Assembly: GCA_021811085.1 (NCBI GenBank)
Contig: JAJZPQ010000003.1
Coordinates: 119,224 to 183,223, forward strand
Source of the DNA: Pseudomonadota bacterium
Lineage (GTDB): Bacteria; Pseudomonadota; Gammaproteobacteria; Burkholderiales; SG8-39
Length of the DNA stretch: 64,000 nucleotides
Direction of reading: 5' to 3'
Shown here piece after piece: positions 1-8,687 of the stretch (position 1 is the first letter of the stretch; each line of letters begins with the position of its first letter). The notes beneath the pieces were generated by a model. It worked only from the letters and a program-made list of their open reading frames with translations. It was not told the DNA's origin and made no database searches. Position numbers and translations under genes: made by a program.

Positions 1-1
1 C

Positions 2-955
2 AGCCAGTACGCGGATTCGCCGTTCCCGGCGCTGATCGAAGGCGAATCAGGCAGCGGCAAGGAGGTGGTCGCGGCCAGCCTGCACCGCCTGTCCTGGCGC
101 AGAGCCCAGCCCTGGTTCGCGCTCAACTGCGCCGCCATCGCCCCGACGCTGGTCGAGCCCACCCTGTTCGGCTATTCCAAGGGCGCGTTCACCGGCGCCG
201 TCGCCAACAAATCGGGCTATTTCGAGGATGCCGAGGAAGGCACGCTGTTCCTGGACGAGATCGGCGAACTGCCGCTGGAACTACAGGCGAAGCTGCTGCG
301 CGTGCTCGAGAACGGCGAGTTTCAGCGCGTGGGCGAGACGCAGCAGCGCATTTCCCACGCGCGCGTAATCGCCGCCACCAACCGCGACCTGCGCCAGGAA
401 ATAAAGAGCGGGCGCTTCCGCGCCGACCTGTATCACCGCCTGTCGGTGTTCTCCATCAGCGTCCCGCCCTTGCGCGAAATGGGCGAGGACAAGATGCTGC
501 TGCTCGCGCACTTCACCCGCTTCTATGCCGAACAGGCCAAACTCGCGCCGTTCACGCTGGATCCGGGCGCCACCGCGCTATGGCGCGGCTATCGCTTCCC
601 CGGCAACGTGCGCGAGCTGAAGAACATCGTCATCCGCCTCAGCACCAAGTATCCCGGGCAAAAACTGTCGGTGCTCGAACTCGAACCCGAACTGGAACCG
701 GCGGCGCCGCAGGAAACGCCGGCAGCGGCGGAAATCGGGCCGCCCAGCGATCCGCAGACGCTGATCGAACAGGCGCAGCGCCATTTGCAGCGCGAGCGCG
801 CGTTCAATCTCGACAGCATGCTCAAGGCCTGGGAACAGGGCTATATCGAGGCGGCGATGCGCCTCACGCACGGCAACGTCAGCCAGGCGGCGAAACTGCT
901 GGGGATCAACCGCACTACGCTGTACTCGCGCATGGACCAGCAGGACAGGAAATAG
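2..955 (+). CDS. Sigma-54-dependent transcriptional activator, 5' end cut by window edge
   Basis: The reading frame is open from base 2, so the N-terminal sensory domain and start lie outside the window. What remains is the AAA+ core and DNA-binding end of an enhancer-binding protein that remodels RNA polymerase holding sigma-54. Visible motifs are Walker A GESGSGKE (about bases 44-67), the sigma-54 contact loop GAFTGA (about 182-199) and a Walker B-like LFLDEIGELP. A Fis-type helix-turn-helix ends the protein (GNVSQAAKLLGINRTTLYSR). The next gene starts 4 bases later. A sigma-54 promoter in front of the pilin gene at 19.5 kb and rpoN at 27.3 kb make pilin control a plausible role. That link is inference. 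Confidence 0.93.
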   Translation, partial: SQYADSPFPALIEGESGSGKEVVAASLHRLSWRRAQPWFALNCAAIAPTLVEPTLFGYSKGAFTGAVANKSGYFEDAEEGTLFLDEIGELPLELQAKLLRVLENGEFQRVGETQQRISHARVIAATNRDLRQEIKSGRFRADLYHRLSVFSISVPPLREMGEDKMLLLAHFTRFYAEQAKLAPFTLDPGATALWRGYRFPGNVRELKNIVIRLSTKYPGQKLSVLELEPELEPAAPQETPAAAEIGPPSDPQTLIEQAQRHLQRERAFNLDSMLKAWEQGYIEAAMRLTHGNVSQAAKLLGINRTTLYSRMDQQDRK

Positions 956-959
956 CGCC

Positions 960-2456
960 GTGTACCTCGACCATTTCGGTTTGGACGAACCGCCGTTCCG
1001 CATCACGCCGCACACCGATTTTTTCTTCGCCGGCGCCAACCGCGGCGCGACGCTGGAAGCGCTGCTCTACGCCATCACCCACGACGAGGGCATCATCAAA
1101 GTGTCCGGCGAAGTAGGCAGCGGCAAGACCATGCTGTGCCGGGTGCTGATGGAGCGCCTGCCCGCGCAGGTCGATACCATACTGCTGTCGAACCCCTCGC
1201 TTGCGCGCGAGGAAATTCTGTATGCCATCGCCGACGAGCTGAAGATCGACACCGGCGAGCAGCGTCAGCCGCTGCTGTTGCGCACGCTGCAGGATCATCT
1301 GATCCAGCTCTACAGCCAGGACCGGCGCGTCGTGGTGCTGATCGACGAAGCACATGCGATGCCGCAGGAAACGCTGGAACAGATCAGGCTGCTGTCCAAC
1401 CTCGAGACCAGCCACTCGAAGCTGCTGCAGATCGTGCTGTTCGGCCAGCCGGAGCTGGATGCGAATTTATCCATGCCGCAGATGCGCCCGCTGAAGGAGC
1501 GCATCACCCACAGCTTCCGCCTGGAGCCGCTGTTGCGCTCCGACGTCGAAGCCTATCTCGACTTCCGCATGCGCGCGGCCGGCTACCGCGGCCCGAATGT
1601 GTTCGCGGCGGAAGCGGTGCGCCGCATCGTCAAGGCCTCCGAGGGGCTCACCCGGCGCGTGAACATTCTTGCCGACAAGTCGCTGCTCGCCGCCTTCGCC
1701 GACAACCAGCACGGCATCACGGCCAGGCACGTCGAGCGCGCCATCCGCGACTCCGAGTTCGACCGCCCGGGCGTGCGCAAGCGCAACATCGGCGTAGCGG
1801 CGGGCGGCGTAGCGGCAGGTCTGGCGCTGGGCTTGGGCCTACATTACCTGCTGGCGTCCGCGCCAACGGCGCCCGGCGCGCAAGCAGACGCCATGAGTGC
1901 GTCTGCGGCGCAGCCGGCAGCGGTCACGGTTCCCGGCGTGCAGCCTGCAGTGCCGGCACAGCCAACATCCGCGGCCGCACCGGCCAGTGTCGCAACCGCG
2001 CCGGCGCAGGCAGGCATCACGCACGCGGCCACTACAACACCGAACGAGCCGCCGGCGAAACCGGCAGCGCAGAGCACCCAACCAAGCTCGCAGAATGCGG
2101 TACCCGCGCCTCCGCCCGGCGGAAAATTCACCCAGGCGCGCTTTGCCGCCACGCAGGAATGGTTAAAAAACGCGCCGGGTGATCATTTCTCGATTCAACT
2201 GTTCACCGCCGGCGCGCACGACCTGCACACCGTGGAAGAACTGCTGGGACGCGCCGGCGCGGGAAACCTGGATCTGTCCGATTTCTACCTCTACGGCGTC
2301 AAGATCAACGACCAGCAGCACTACCGCCTCGCCTACGGGCTCTATCCCAGTTTCGCCGAAGCCACTAAAGGCATCGGACGCCTGCCGCCGGCCTACAGGC
2401 AGTTCGCCCCCTATGTGCGCAGCGTGGAGCGCATGCGCAGCCAGAATCGACAGTAG
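960..2456 (+). CDS. mshM: ExeA/MshM-like AAA ATPase with C-terminal SPOR-like domain
   Basis: A 498-residue protein read from a GTG start 4 bases after the upstream stop. Residues 1-265 form an ExeA/GspA-type ATPase with Walker A GEVGSGKT (50-57) and Walker B VVVLIDEAH (near 123-131). The family helps place secretins in the envelope. A hydrophobic helix follows (about 276-296), then an Ala/Pro-rich linker of about 115 residues. The last 80 residues start FSIQLFTAG and contain YGLYPSF and YVRSV, resembling a SPOR peptidoglycan-binding fold. This gives a cytoplasmic ATPase, one membrane crossing and a periplasmic wall-binding end. Position just before the secretin gene supports the MshM assignment. 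Confidence 0.85.
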   Translation: MYLDHFGLDEPPFRITPHTDFFFAGANRGATLEALLYAITHDEGIIKVSGEVGSGKTMLCRVLMERLPAQVDTILLSNPSLAREEILYAIADELKIDTGEQRQPLLLRTLQDHLIQLYSQDRRVVVLIDEAHAMPQETLEQIRLLSNLETSHSKLLQIVLFGQPELDANLSMPQMRPLKERITHSFRLEPLLRSDVEAYLDFRMRAAGYRGPNVFAAEAVRRIVKASEGLTRRVNILADKSLLAAFADNQHGITARHVERAIRDSEFDRPGVRKRNIGVAAGGVAAGLALGLGLHYLLASAPTAPGAQADAMSASAAQPAAVTVPGVQPAVPAQPTSAAAPASVATAPAQAGITHAATTTPNEPPAKPAAQSTQPSSQNAVPAPPPGGKFTQARFAATQEWLKNAPGDHFSIQLFTAGAHDLHTVEELLGRAGAGNLDLSDFYLYGVKINDQQHYRLAYGLYPSFAEATKGIGRLPPAYRQFAPYVRSVERMRSQNRQ

Positions 2457-2527
2457 GATTTTCCGCGGCTCGAAAACTCGACGCAGGCACCCGCGAAACG
2501 CGCAGTCCGCCGAGCGCGGCGCGCAAG

Positions 2528-2555
2528 TTGCGCAATCATGGCTGTGCTATATAAT
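2528..2555 (+). promoter_or_regulatory. Candidate sigma-70 promoter before mshL
   Basis: TTGCGC at 2528-2533 and a perfect TATAAT at 2550-2555 are 16 bases apart. Transcription would start near 2562, about 33 bases before the chosen mshL start. The secretin-to-MshI/J genes could thus be transcribed separately from the upstream regulator and ATPase. Judged by consensus match only. Confidence 0.55.
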
Positions 2556-2594
2556 CCGGAAGGGGAAACTATATACATATCAATGGCGAGGGGC

Positions 2595-4400
2595 ATGAAT
2601 CTTAAAGTTGGCCTGATGTTTGGGACCTGTCTGCTCATCGCCGGCTGCGGCATGCAGCCGATGAAGCCCTCGCCCGGACATATAGGGGCCGCGGCGGCGG
2701 CGCCCGCAGGCGAAGTCCCCGAACCGGTGCGGATCACGCCGATATTGCCCAAGCCCAAACCCTCCGCGCGCCCCGAGACCTACAGCGTAGTCGTCAACAA
2801 CGTCAAGGTGCAGGAGTTGCTGTTCGCGCTCGCGCGCGATGCCAAGCTCAACGTCGACATTCATTCGGGCATTACCGGCACGGTCACGCTCAACGCCATC
2901 GACCAGACGCTGCCGCAGTTGCTCTCGCGCATCGCGAAGCAGGTGGACATGCGCTACGAACTCGACGGACCGAATCTGGCGGTGATGCCCGACACCCCTT
3001 ATCTGCGCATCTACCAGATCGACTACGTCAACATGCAGCGCGACACGGCCAGCACCGTCGGTACCTCGACCCAGGTGGCAACGCCGGGTGCGGCCGGGTC
3101 TAGTGGCGGCGGAGGTGGCGCCGGAGGCGCAGGCGGCAATCAGTCGATAACGTCGATAAGCAGCACTGCAAAAAATCACTTCTGGGAGACATTGGTGAAA
3201 AACGTGCAGGACATACTGCACGAGACCGACAAGATCCTGCCCGCGCCGGGACAGGCGGCGGCGCAGCCCGCCGCTGCTGCAGCGCCGGCCGCAGCCGCAG
3301 CGGCACAGCCCGGGGCGGCCCCGGCCGCAGGCGCCGCAGCCGCTGCACCCGCGCAACCGTCGGCCACGTTCCGCGAAGCCGCTTCGGTGATCGCGAACCC
3401 CGAGTCCGGCGTGCTGACGATCCGCGCCACCTCGCGCCAGCACGAGAAAATACAGGAATTCCTCGACCAGGTGATGTCCAACGCGAAACGCCAGGTGTTG
3501 ATCGAGGCCACGATCGCGGAAGTGCAGTTGAACAACCAGTATCAGCAAGGCATCGACTGGTCGGCTGCGCGCCGCGGTTCGACCGGATTCACGTTCAATC
3601 AATCGATCAGCGGCAGCACCACCGCGTCGCCGACCGGCAGCATATTCGTGCTCGGCGCGGCGGCGCCCAATTACAGCAATCTGCTCGCCTCGGTCAAGCT
3701 GCTCGAATCGTTCGGCAACGTGCGCGTGCTCTCCAGCCCGCGGCTGACGGTGCTGAACAACCAAACCGCGATCCTGAAAGTGGTGGACAACCAGGTTTAT
3801 TTCACGATCCAGGCGAATACCACCAGTACGGCCAACGTCGGCACCACTACGACTTTTACCACCACGCCCAACATTGTCGCGGTCGGTTTCATCATGAACG
3901 TCACGCCGCAGATCGGCGAAGCAGACAGCGTACTGCTCAACGTGCGACCGAGCATATCGCGCATCGTCGGCAATGTCGCCGACCCCAACCCGTCGCTGGC
4001 CGCGCCCTGCGGCGCGGCGGGTGCCGGGCTACCTGGCTGCGGTTCGATCACGAGCAATATTCCGGTGATCCAGACGCGTGAAATGGAATCGCTGATCAAG
4101 GTCAACAGCGGCCAGATCGCGGTGATGGGTGGTTTGATCCAGGACCGGGTCAACGACTTGGAGGACAGCATCCCCGGCGCGAACCGCCTCGCAGGCTACG
4201 GCGGATTCTTCGGCAACAAGAACCAGACCAATAGCAAAACCGAGTTGGTCGTGTTCATGCGCCCGATCATTATCCGCGATGCCAGCATCGACGGCGACTA
4301 CCGCGGCTACCGCACGTTCCTTCCCGACGACAAGTTCATGGCTGCACCCAATCCAGGCAAACCGCCGCTGCTCGGCGAGACGCAGGGCAATCCGCGATGA
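2595..4400 (+). CDS. mshL: MSHA-type pilus secretin MshL, outer-membrane lipoprotein
   Basis: This forms the outer-membrane channel for the pilus. I chose ATG 2595 because GAGGGG sits just upstream and it gives a clean lipoprotein signal peptide ending in LIAGC (Cys18); ATG 2583 is possible. The 601-residue product has an N-terminal secretin/TonB-like domain (starting near VNNVKVQELLFALARD), then two low-complexity stretches (Gly/Ser and Ala/Pro/Gln rich). The C-terminal secretin core contains VRVLSSPRLTVLNNQTAI and GQIAVMGGLIQD. The gene overlaps mshN by four bases (ATGA). The long Ala-rich linker is probably a flexible periplasmic spacer. Confidence 0.92.
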   Translation: MNLKVGLMFGTCLLIAGCGMQPMKPSPGHIGAAAAAPAGEVPEPVRITPILPKPKPSARPETYSVVVNNVKVQELLFALARDAKLNVDIHSGITGTVTLNAIDQTLPQLLSRIAKQVDMRYELDGPNLAVMPDTPYLRIYQIDYVNMQRDTASTVGTSTQVATPGAAGSSGGGGGAGGAGGNQSITSISSTAKNHFWETLVKNVQDILHETDKILPAPGQAAAQPAAAAAPAAAAAAQPGAAPAAGAAAAAPAQPSATFREAASVIANPESGVLTIRATSRQHEKIQEFLDQVMSNAKRQVLIEATIAEVQLNNQYQQGIDWSAARRGSTGFTFNQSISGSTTASPTGSIFVLGAAAPNYSNLLASVKLLESFGNVRVLSSPRLTVLNNQTAILKVVDNQVYFTIQANTTSTANVGTTTTFTTTPNIVAVGFIMNVTPQIGEADSVLLNVRPSISRIVGNVADPNPSLAAPCGAAGAGLPGCGSITSNIPVIQTREMESLIKVNSGQIAVMGGLIQDRVNDLEDSIPGANRLAGYGGFFGNKNQTNSKTELVVFMRPIIIRDASIDGDYRGYRTFLPDDKFMAAPNPGKPPLLGETQGNPR

Positions 4401-5734
4401 GCCTGCTGCTCGAAGCGCTGAAAAAGGCCGAGCTCGCCAAGCAGGCGGCGAAAGAGCAGGCACCGGCTGCGGACACGCCGCCGCCGTTCACGCGCGACAA
4501 GCTGCCGGACATTTCGCAGCCGATGGAGATACATAGCGATGACCTGAGCCTGGCCGAGCCCGAGCCGGCGCCCGAGCGCGCCGACAGGCCGGCACTCGAG
4601 CTCGCGCTGGAGGAGACCCCGCGGGCAGCGCCCGCCGCGCCGCCTCCACCGCCGTCGCGCGCAGCGCCGACTCCGATCGAAACAGAGTTCATTGCGCCGA
4701 GCGAAGCCGCGGAACGCAAACAAGCGCAACAGCTGTTCGAGGCCAAGGAACTCGACGTCAATCCGCGCAAACCGTTCTACATCACTCTGGCCGCGCTGGG
4801 GCTGTTCGCGCTGGGAACGGTCGGCTACTTCTGGTACGAGATGCAGCCGAAGAACAACTACAAGATTCCCCCGCCCTCGGCGCAATCCGCCGCGCCGCCG
4901 GCGGCGGCCGCGCCTTTACGCGAGCCCGCTGCTGCGCCGGTCGCGGCCACGGTAGCGCCGCCCACGGGCAGTCAGCCGCTGGGGCCTACGCCCGCTGCTG
5001 CGGGGCCAGGAACAGCACCGGCTCCCGCGGCGGCACAGACTGCTCGCGCCGCCGCTCGACCCGAAGCGCGCGACACGGCCGCGGCGCGCCGAGCCGCGCC
5101 GACAGGTGCAGCGCAGCCGCGCGCAGCGCGGCGCGAAGGCGACATCACCATCAAGCCCGCCCGGGTGCAGACCGACCCCGTGCTCGAGAGCGCCTATCAG
5201 GCGTTCAATGCGGGCGACCTGGCGCGCGCGCACGACGGCTACCAGCAGGTGCTGCGCGGCAACCCCGACAGCCGCGATGCGCTGCTCGGTCTGGCCGCAG
5301 TGGAAATGCAGTCCAAACACTACGAGACCGCCGAGAGCATCTATACGCGGCTGCTCGAACTCGACCCGCGCGACGCATATGCGCAGGCGGGGCTGATGGG
5401 TCTGAAAGGACAAATCGATCCGCTGTCGGCGGAATCGCGCGTGAAGAGCATGATCGCGGCGCAGCCCGACGCGAGCTTCCTGCAATTCACGCTGGGCAAC
5501 CAGTACGCGGCGCAAGGACGCTGGGCCGACGCGCAGCAAGCCTATTTCCGCGCCTACAGCGGCGACCCCGAACATCCCGACTTTGCCTACAATCTCGCGG
5601 TGAGCCTGGACAAGCTGCACCAGGTGAAGCCGGCGCTGGAGTACTACCGGCGCGCATTGGCTTTGTCCGAGGGCCACCCGGTTACCTTCGACATCGCCCA
5701 GGTCAACAAGAGGGTGTCGCAACTCGCGCACTGA
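4397..5734 (+). CDS. mshN: MshN-like membrane-anchored TPR protein
   Basis: A 445-residue single-pass protein. It begins MSLLLEALKKAELAK, the short N-terminal motif common to MshN/GspB-type proteins. A Pro/Ala-rich cytoplasmic segment, a transmembrane helix near 126-148 (FYITLAALGLFALGTVGYFW) and a low-complexity periplasmic stretch follow. The C-terminal 190 residues carry several tetratricopeptide repeats (for example AYQAFNAGDLARAHDGYQQV). Such proteins probably act as scaffolds linking secretin and inner-membrane platform. It overlaps mshL by 4 bases and ends 2 bases before mshE, so the three are translationally coupled. Confidence 0.85.
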   Translation: MSLLLEALKKAELAKQAAKEQAPAADTPPPFTRDKLPDISQPMEIHSDDLSLAEPEPAPERADRPALELALEETPRAAPAAPPPPPSRAAPTPIETEFIAPSEAAERKQAQQLFEAKELDVNPRKPFYITLAALGLFALGTVGYFWYEMQPKNNYKIPPPSAQSAAPPAAAAPLREPAAAPVAATVAPPTGSQPLGPTPAAAGPGTAPAPAAAQTARAAARPEARDTAAARRAAPTGAAQPRAARREGDITIKPARVQTDPVLESAYQAFNAGDLARAHDGYQQVLRGNPDSRDALLGLAAVEMQSKHYETAESIYTRLLELDPRDAYAQAGLMGLKGQIDPLSAESRVKSMIAAQPDASFLQFTLGNQYAAQGRWADAQQAYFRAYSGDPEHPDFAYNLAVSLDKLHQVKPALEYYRRALALSEGHPVTFDIAQVNKRVSQLAH

Positions 5735-5736
5735 CC

Positions 5737-7452
5737 ATGAATTCCCCCGCCACCCCTACCGTCGCGGCCAAGCGCCATATCGGCCAGATCCTGATCTCGC
5801 AGGGCATCCTGACCGAGGACCAGCTGCGCATTGCGCTGCTGGAGCAAATGAAGTCCAAGCTGCCGGTGGGCAAGCTGCTGGTGAACCTGGGCTTCGTCTC
5901 CGAGGCCACGCTGCGCGACGCGCTGTCGGAAAAGCTCGGCCTGCAAAGCGTGGACCTGTCGCAGATCATCATCGATTCGCAGGCGATGAAGCTGGTGCCG
6001 CGCGATTTCGCGCTGCGCCATCACATTTTCCCGATCGCGCTCGACCGCGAGCACGGCGCGCTGATCGTGGCGCTCTCGGACACCAACAACATCGTCGCGC
6101 TGGACCAGCTGCGCGCGCGCCTGCGCGGAGAGTTGGAGCTGGAGACGCGCCTCGCCGGCGATACCGAGATCTCGCGCGCGATCGAGCAGTACTACGGCCA
6201 CGAGCTGTCGATCGACGGCATCCTGCACGAGATCGAGACCGGCGAAATCGACTACCAGAGCCTGGCCGGTGCGGGCGAGCAGTACAGCCAGCCCGTGGTG
6301 CGGCTGATTGCCGCGCTGCTGGCCGACGCGGTCGGAAAGAACGCCTCCGACATCCACTTCGAGCCGGAGCAGAATTTCCTGCGCATCCGTTACCGCATCG
6401 ACGGCGTGCTGCGCCAGATCCGCTCGCTGCACAAGACCTATTGGCCGGCGATGGCGGTGCGCATCAAGGTGCTGGCGAAAATGAACATCGCGGAAACGCG
6501 TGCGCCGCAGGACGGACGCATATCGCTTTCGCTCACCGGCCGGCAGGTCGATTTCCGCGTCGCTTCGCAGGCGACCAGCCACGGCGAGAACGTGGTGCTG
6601 CGCATTCTCGACCGGCAAAAGGGCATCGTGCCGCTGGACGGGCTCGGTCTCGAATCGAGCCAGCTCGATTTGCTCAAGCGCATGATTTCGCGCCCCGAGG
6701 GCATCATCCTCGTGACCGGCCCCACCGGCAGCGGCAAGACCACGACGCTTTACTCGATCCTCAATCACATCAATTCCGACACGGTCAACATCATGACCAT
6801 GGAGGACCCGGTCGAGTACCCGATGACGCTGATCCGCCAGACCTCGGTGAACGAAGCGGCAAAAATGGACTTCGCCAACGGCATCCGCTCGCTCATGCGC
6901 CAGGACCCGGACGTGATCCTGGTGGGCGAGATCCGCGACGAGGAAACCGCCGAAATGGCGTTTCGCGCCGCCATGACCGGCCACCAGGTGTATTCGACGC
7001 TGCACACCAACTCCGCGGTGGGCGCGTTCCCGCGTCTGCTCGATACCGGCGTCACCCCCGAAGTCATGGCCGGCAACATGATCGGCATCATCGCGCAGCG
7101 CCTGATCCGGCGCCTGTGCAAGCACTGCCGCCAGCCCTACACCGCGACCTCGGCCGAATGCCGCCTGATCGGGGTAAAAACCGACCGGCCGCCGACGATT
7201 TACCGCGCCGTAGGCTGCGACCATTGCGATTACCAGGGCTACCGCGGGCGCCTCGCGATCATGGAAATACTGAAGCTCGACGTCGACATCGACGAACTCA
7301 TCGCGCGCCGCGCCACCGCGCGCGAACTGCAGCTCGCCGCCATCGCCAAGGGATTCCGCACCCTCGCCGACGACGGCTCGCGTCGCGTCCTCGAGGGCAC
7401 GACCACACTGGACGAACTCATGCGGGTGGTGGACCTCACCGACCGCATGTAG
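5737..7452 (+). CDS. mshE: MshE, GspE/PilB-type pilus assembly ATPase
   Basis: A 571-residue hexameric ATPase powering pilus extension. The N-terminus (about 15-130, GQILISQGILTEDQLRIAL) is an MshEN domain, a fold that binds cyclic di-GMP in some homologues, so this pilus may respond to that messenger. The catalytic core has Walker A GPTGSGKTT (about 328-336), a Walker B region VILVGEIRDEETAEMA and a His box near STLHTN. Four cysteines form the expected metal-binding pairs C461-X2-C464 and C494-X2-C497. The length fits an extension ATPase rather than a shorter PilT retraction ATPase. No retraction ATPase gene is seen in the window. Confidence 0.94.
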   Translation: MNSPATPTVAAKRHIGQILISQGILTEDQLRIALLEQMKSKLPVGKLLVNLGFVSEATLRDALSEKLGLQSVDLSQIIIDSQAMKLVPRDFALRHHIFPIALDREHGALIVALSDTNNIVALDQLRARLRGELELETRLAGDTEISRAIEQYYGHELSIDGILHEIETGEIDYQSLAGAGEQYSQPVVRLIAALLADAVGKNASDIHFEPEQNFLRIRYRIDGVLRQIRSLHKTYWPAMAVRIKVLAKMNIAETRAPQDGRISLSLTGRQVDFRVASQATSHGENVVLRILDRQKGIVPLDGLGLESSQLDLLKRMISRPEGIILVTGPTGSGKTTTLYSILNHINSDTVNIMTMEDPVEYPMTLIRQTSVNEAAKMDFANGIRSLMRQDPDVILVGEIRDEETAEMAFRAAMTGHQVYSTLHTNSAVGAFPRLLDTGVTPEVMAGNMIGIIAQRLIRRLCKHCRQPYTATSAECRLIGVKTDRPPTIYRAVGCDHCDYQGYRGRLAIMEILKLDVDIDELIARRATARELQLAAIAKGFRTLADDGSRRVLEGTTTLDELMRVVDLTDRM

Positions 7453-7473
7453 CGCGCCTGCCCCCGGATACGC

Positions 7474-8676
7474 ATGGCGCTGTACTCCTACAAGGCAATA
7501 GACGCCCGCGGCAAGTCGCTCATGGGCCAGATCGAGGCGATCAACCTGATCGATCTGGAGCTGCGGCTGCAGCGCATGGGGCTGGACCTGATCGTCGGCG
7601 GACCGGCGCGCCGGCGCACCAGCATGTTCAAGGGCGCGATCGGGCGGCCGGATCTGATCAACTTCTGTTTCCATCTGGAGCAGCTGACCGCCGCCGGCGT
7701 GCCCATCCTCGAATCGCTCACCGATCTGCGCGACAGCCTGGAGAACCCGCGCTTTCGCGAAGTCATCTCCGGCCTGATCGAGAGCATCCAGGGCGGGCAG
7801 AACCTGTCGGGCTCGATGGCGGACTATACCGACGTGTTCCCCGTAGTCTTCGCCAGCCTGATCCGCGCGGGCGAGGAAACCGGCCGCATGTCGCAGGTGC
7901 TCAAAAGCCTCGCGGAAAACCTGAAGTGGGAGGACGAGCTGATCGCGCAGACGAAGAAACTGATGATGTACCCGGTCTTCGTCGGCGGCATCGTGTTCGC
8001 GGTGACCATGTTCCTGATGATCTACCTGGTGCCGCAGATGCTCGGCTTCATCAAGAGTACCGGCCAGGCGATTCCGATTCAGACGCGCATCCTGATCCAG
8101 GTCTCGGATTTTCTGATCAACTACTGGTGGGCGGTCATCGCCACGCCGGTGATCGCATTCGTCGGCATCGGTGTCGCGATCAAGCGCAGCCCCGCGTTCC
8201 GCTACCGCTTCGACGATTTCAAGCTGCGCCTGCCCTTTCTCGGTCCGATCCAGCGCAAGATCATCCTGTCGCGCTTCGCCAGCATATTCGCCATGATGTA
8301 CTCCGCCGGCATCACCATACTCGACTGCATCAAGACCTCGGAAGAGATCGCCGGCAATCTGGTGATCCGTGAAGGCCTGGAGCGCGCCGGAATGCAGATC
8401 GCCGAAGGCAAGAACGTCTCCACCGCGTTCCAGGACGTGGGCCTGTTTCCGCCGCTGGTGATACGCATGCTGCGCGTGGGCGAATCCTCGGGCAAGCTCG
8501 ACAACTCGCTGCTCAACGTGTCCTACTTCTACAATCGCGACGTGAAGGAGGCGATCGGCAAGGTGGAGGTGATGATAGAGCCCGCGATGACCGTGATTCT
8601 GGGTGCGATCCTGGGCTGGGTGATGCTGTCGGTGCTGGGGCCGATCTACGACTCCATCAGCAAGATCAAGTTCTAG
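7474..8676 (+). CDS. mshG: MshG, GspF/PilC-type inner-membrane platform protein
   Basis: A 400-residue polytopic protein with the two repeated GspF domains. The first contains FHLEQLTAAGVPILESL, the second FASIFAMMYSAGITILDCI. Hydrophobic segments occur near 165-190 (FVGGIVFAVTMFLMIYLVP), 215-235 and 370-390. It forms the membrane base that the ATPase MshE acts on. It lies 21 bases after mshE in the same direction, the usual E-F gene order of type II secretion and type IV pilus clusters. Sequence, length and position agree. Confidence 0.94.
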   Translation: MALYSYKAIDARGKSLMGQIEAINLIDLELRLQRMGLDLIVGGPARRRTSMFKGAIGRPDLINFCFHLEQLTAAGVPILESLTDLRDSLENPRFREVISGLIESIQGGQNLSGSMADYTDVFPVVFASLIRAGEETGRMSQVLKSLAENLKWEDELIAQTKKLMMYPVFVGGIVFAVTMFLMIYLVPQMLGFIKSTGQAIPIQTRILIQVSDFLINYWWAVIATPVIAFVGIGVAIKRSPAFRYRFDDFKLRLPFLGPIQRKIILSRFASIFAMMYSAGITILDCIKTSEEIAGNLVIREGLERAGMQIAEGKNVSTAFQDVGLFPPLVIRMLRVGESSGKLDNSLLNVSYFYNRDVKEAIGKVEVMIEPAMTVILGAILGWVMLSVLGPIYDSISKIKF

Positions 8677-8687
8677 CGTAATCGACC

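Noticed and set aside
5644-7674. A 676-residue open frame on the minus strand across mshN, mshE and mshG
   Set aside because: It is a shadow of real genes in GC-rich DNA; its translation is Arg/His/Asp/Gln-rich with no recognisable domain, while the plus-strand genes have full motifs.
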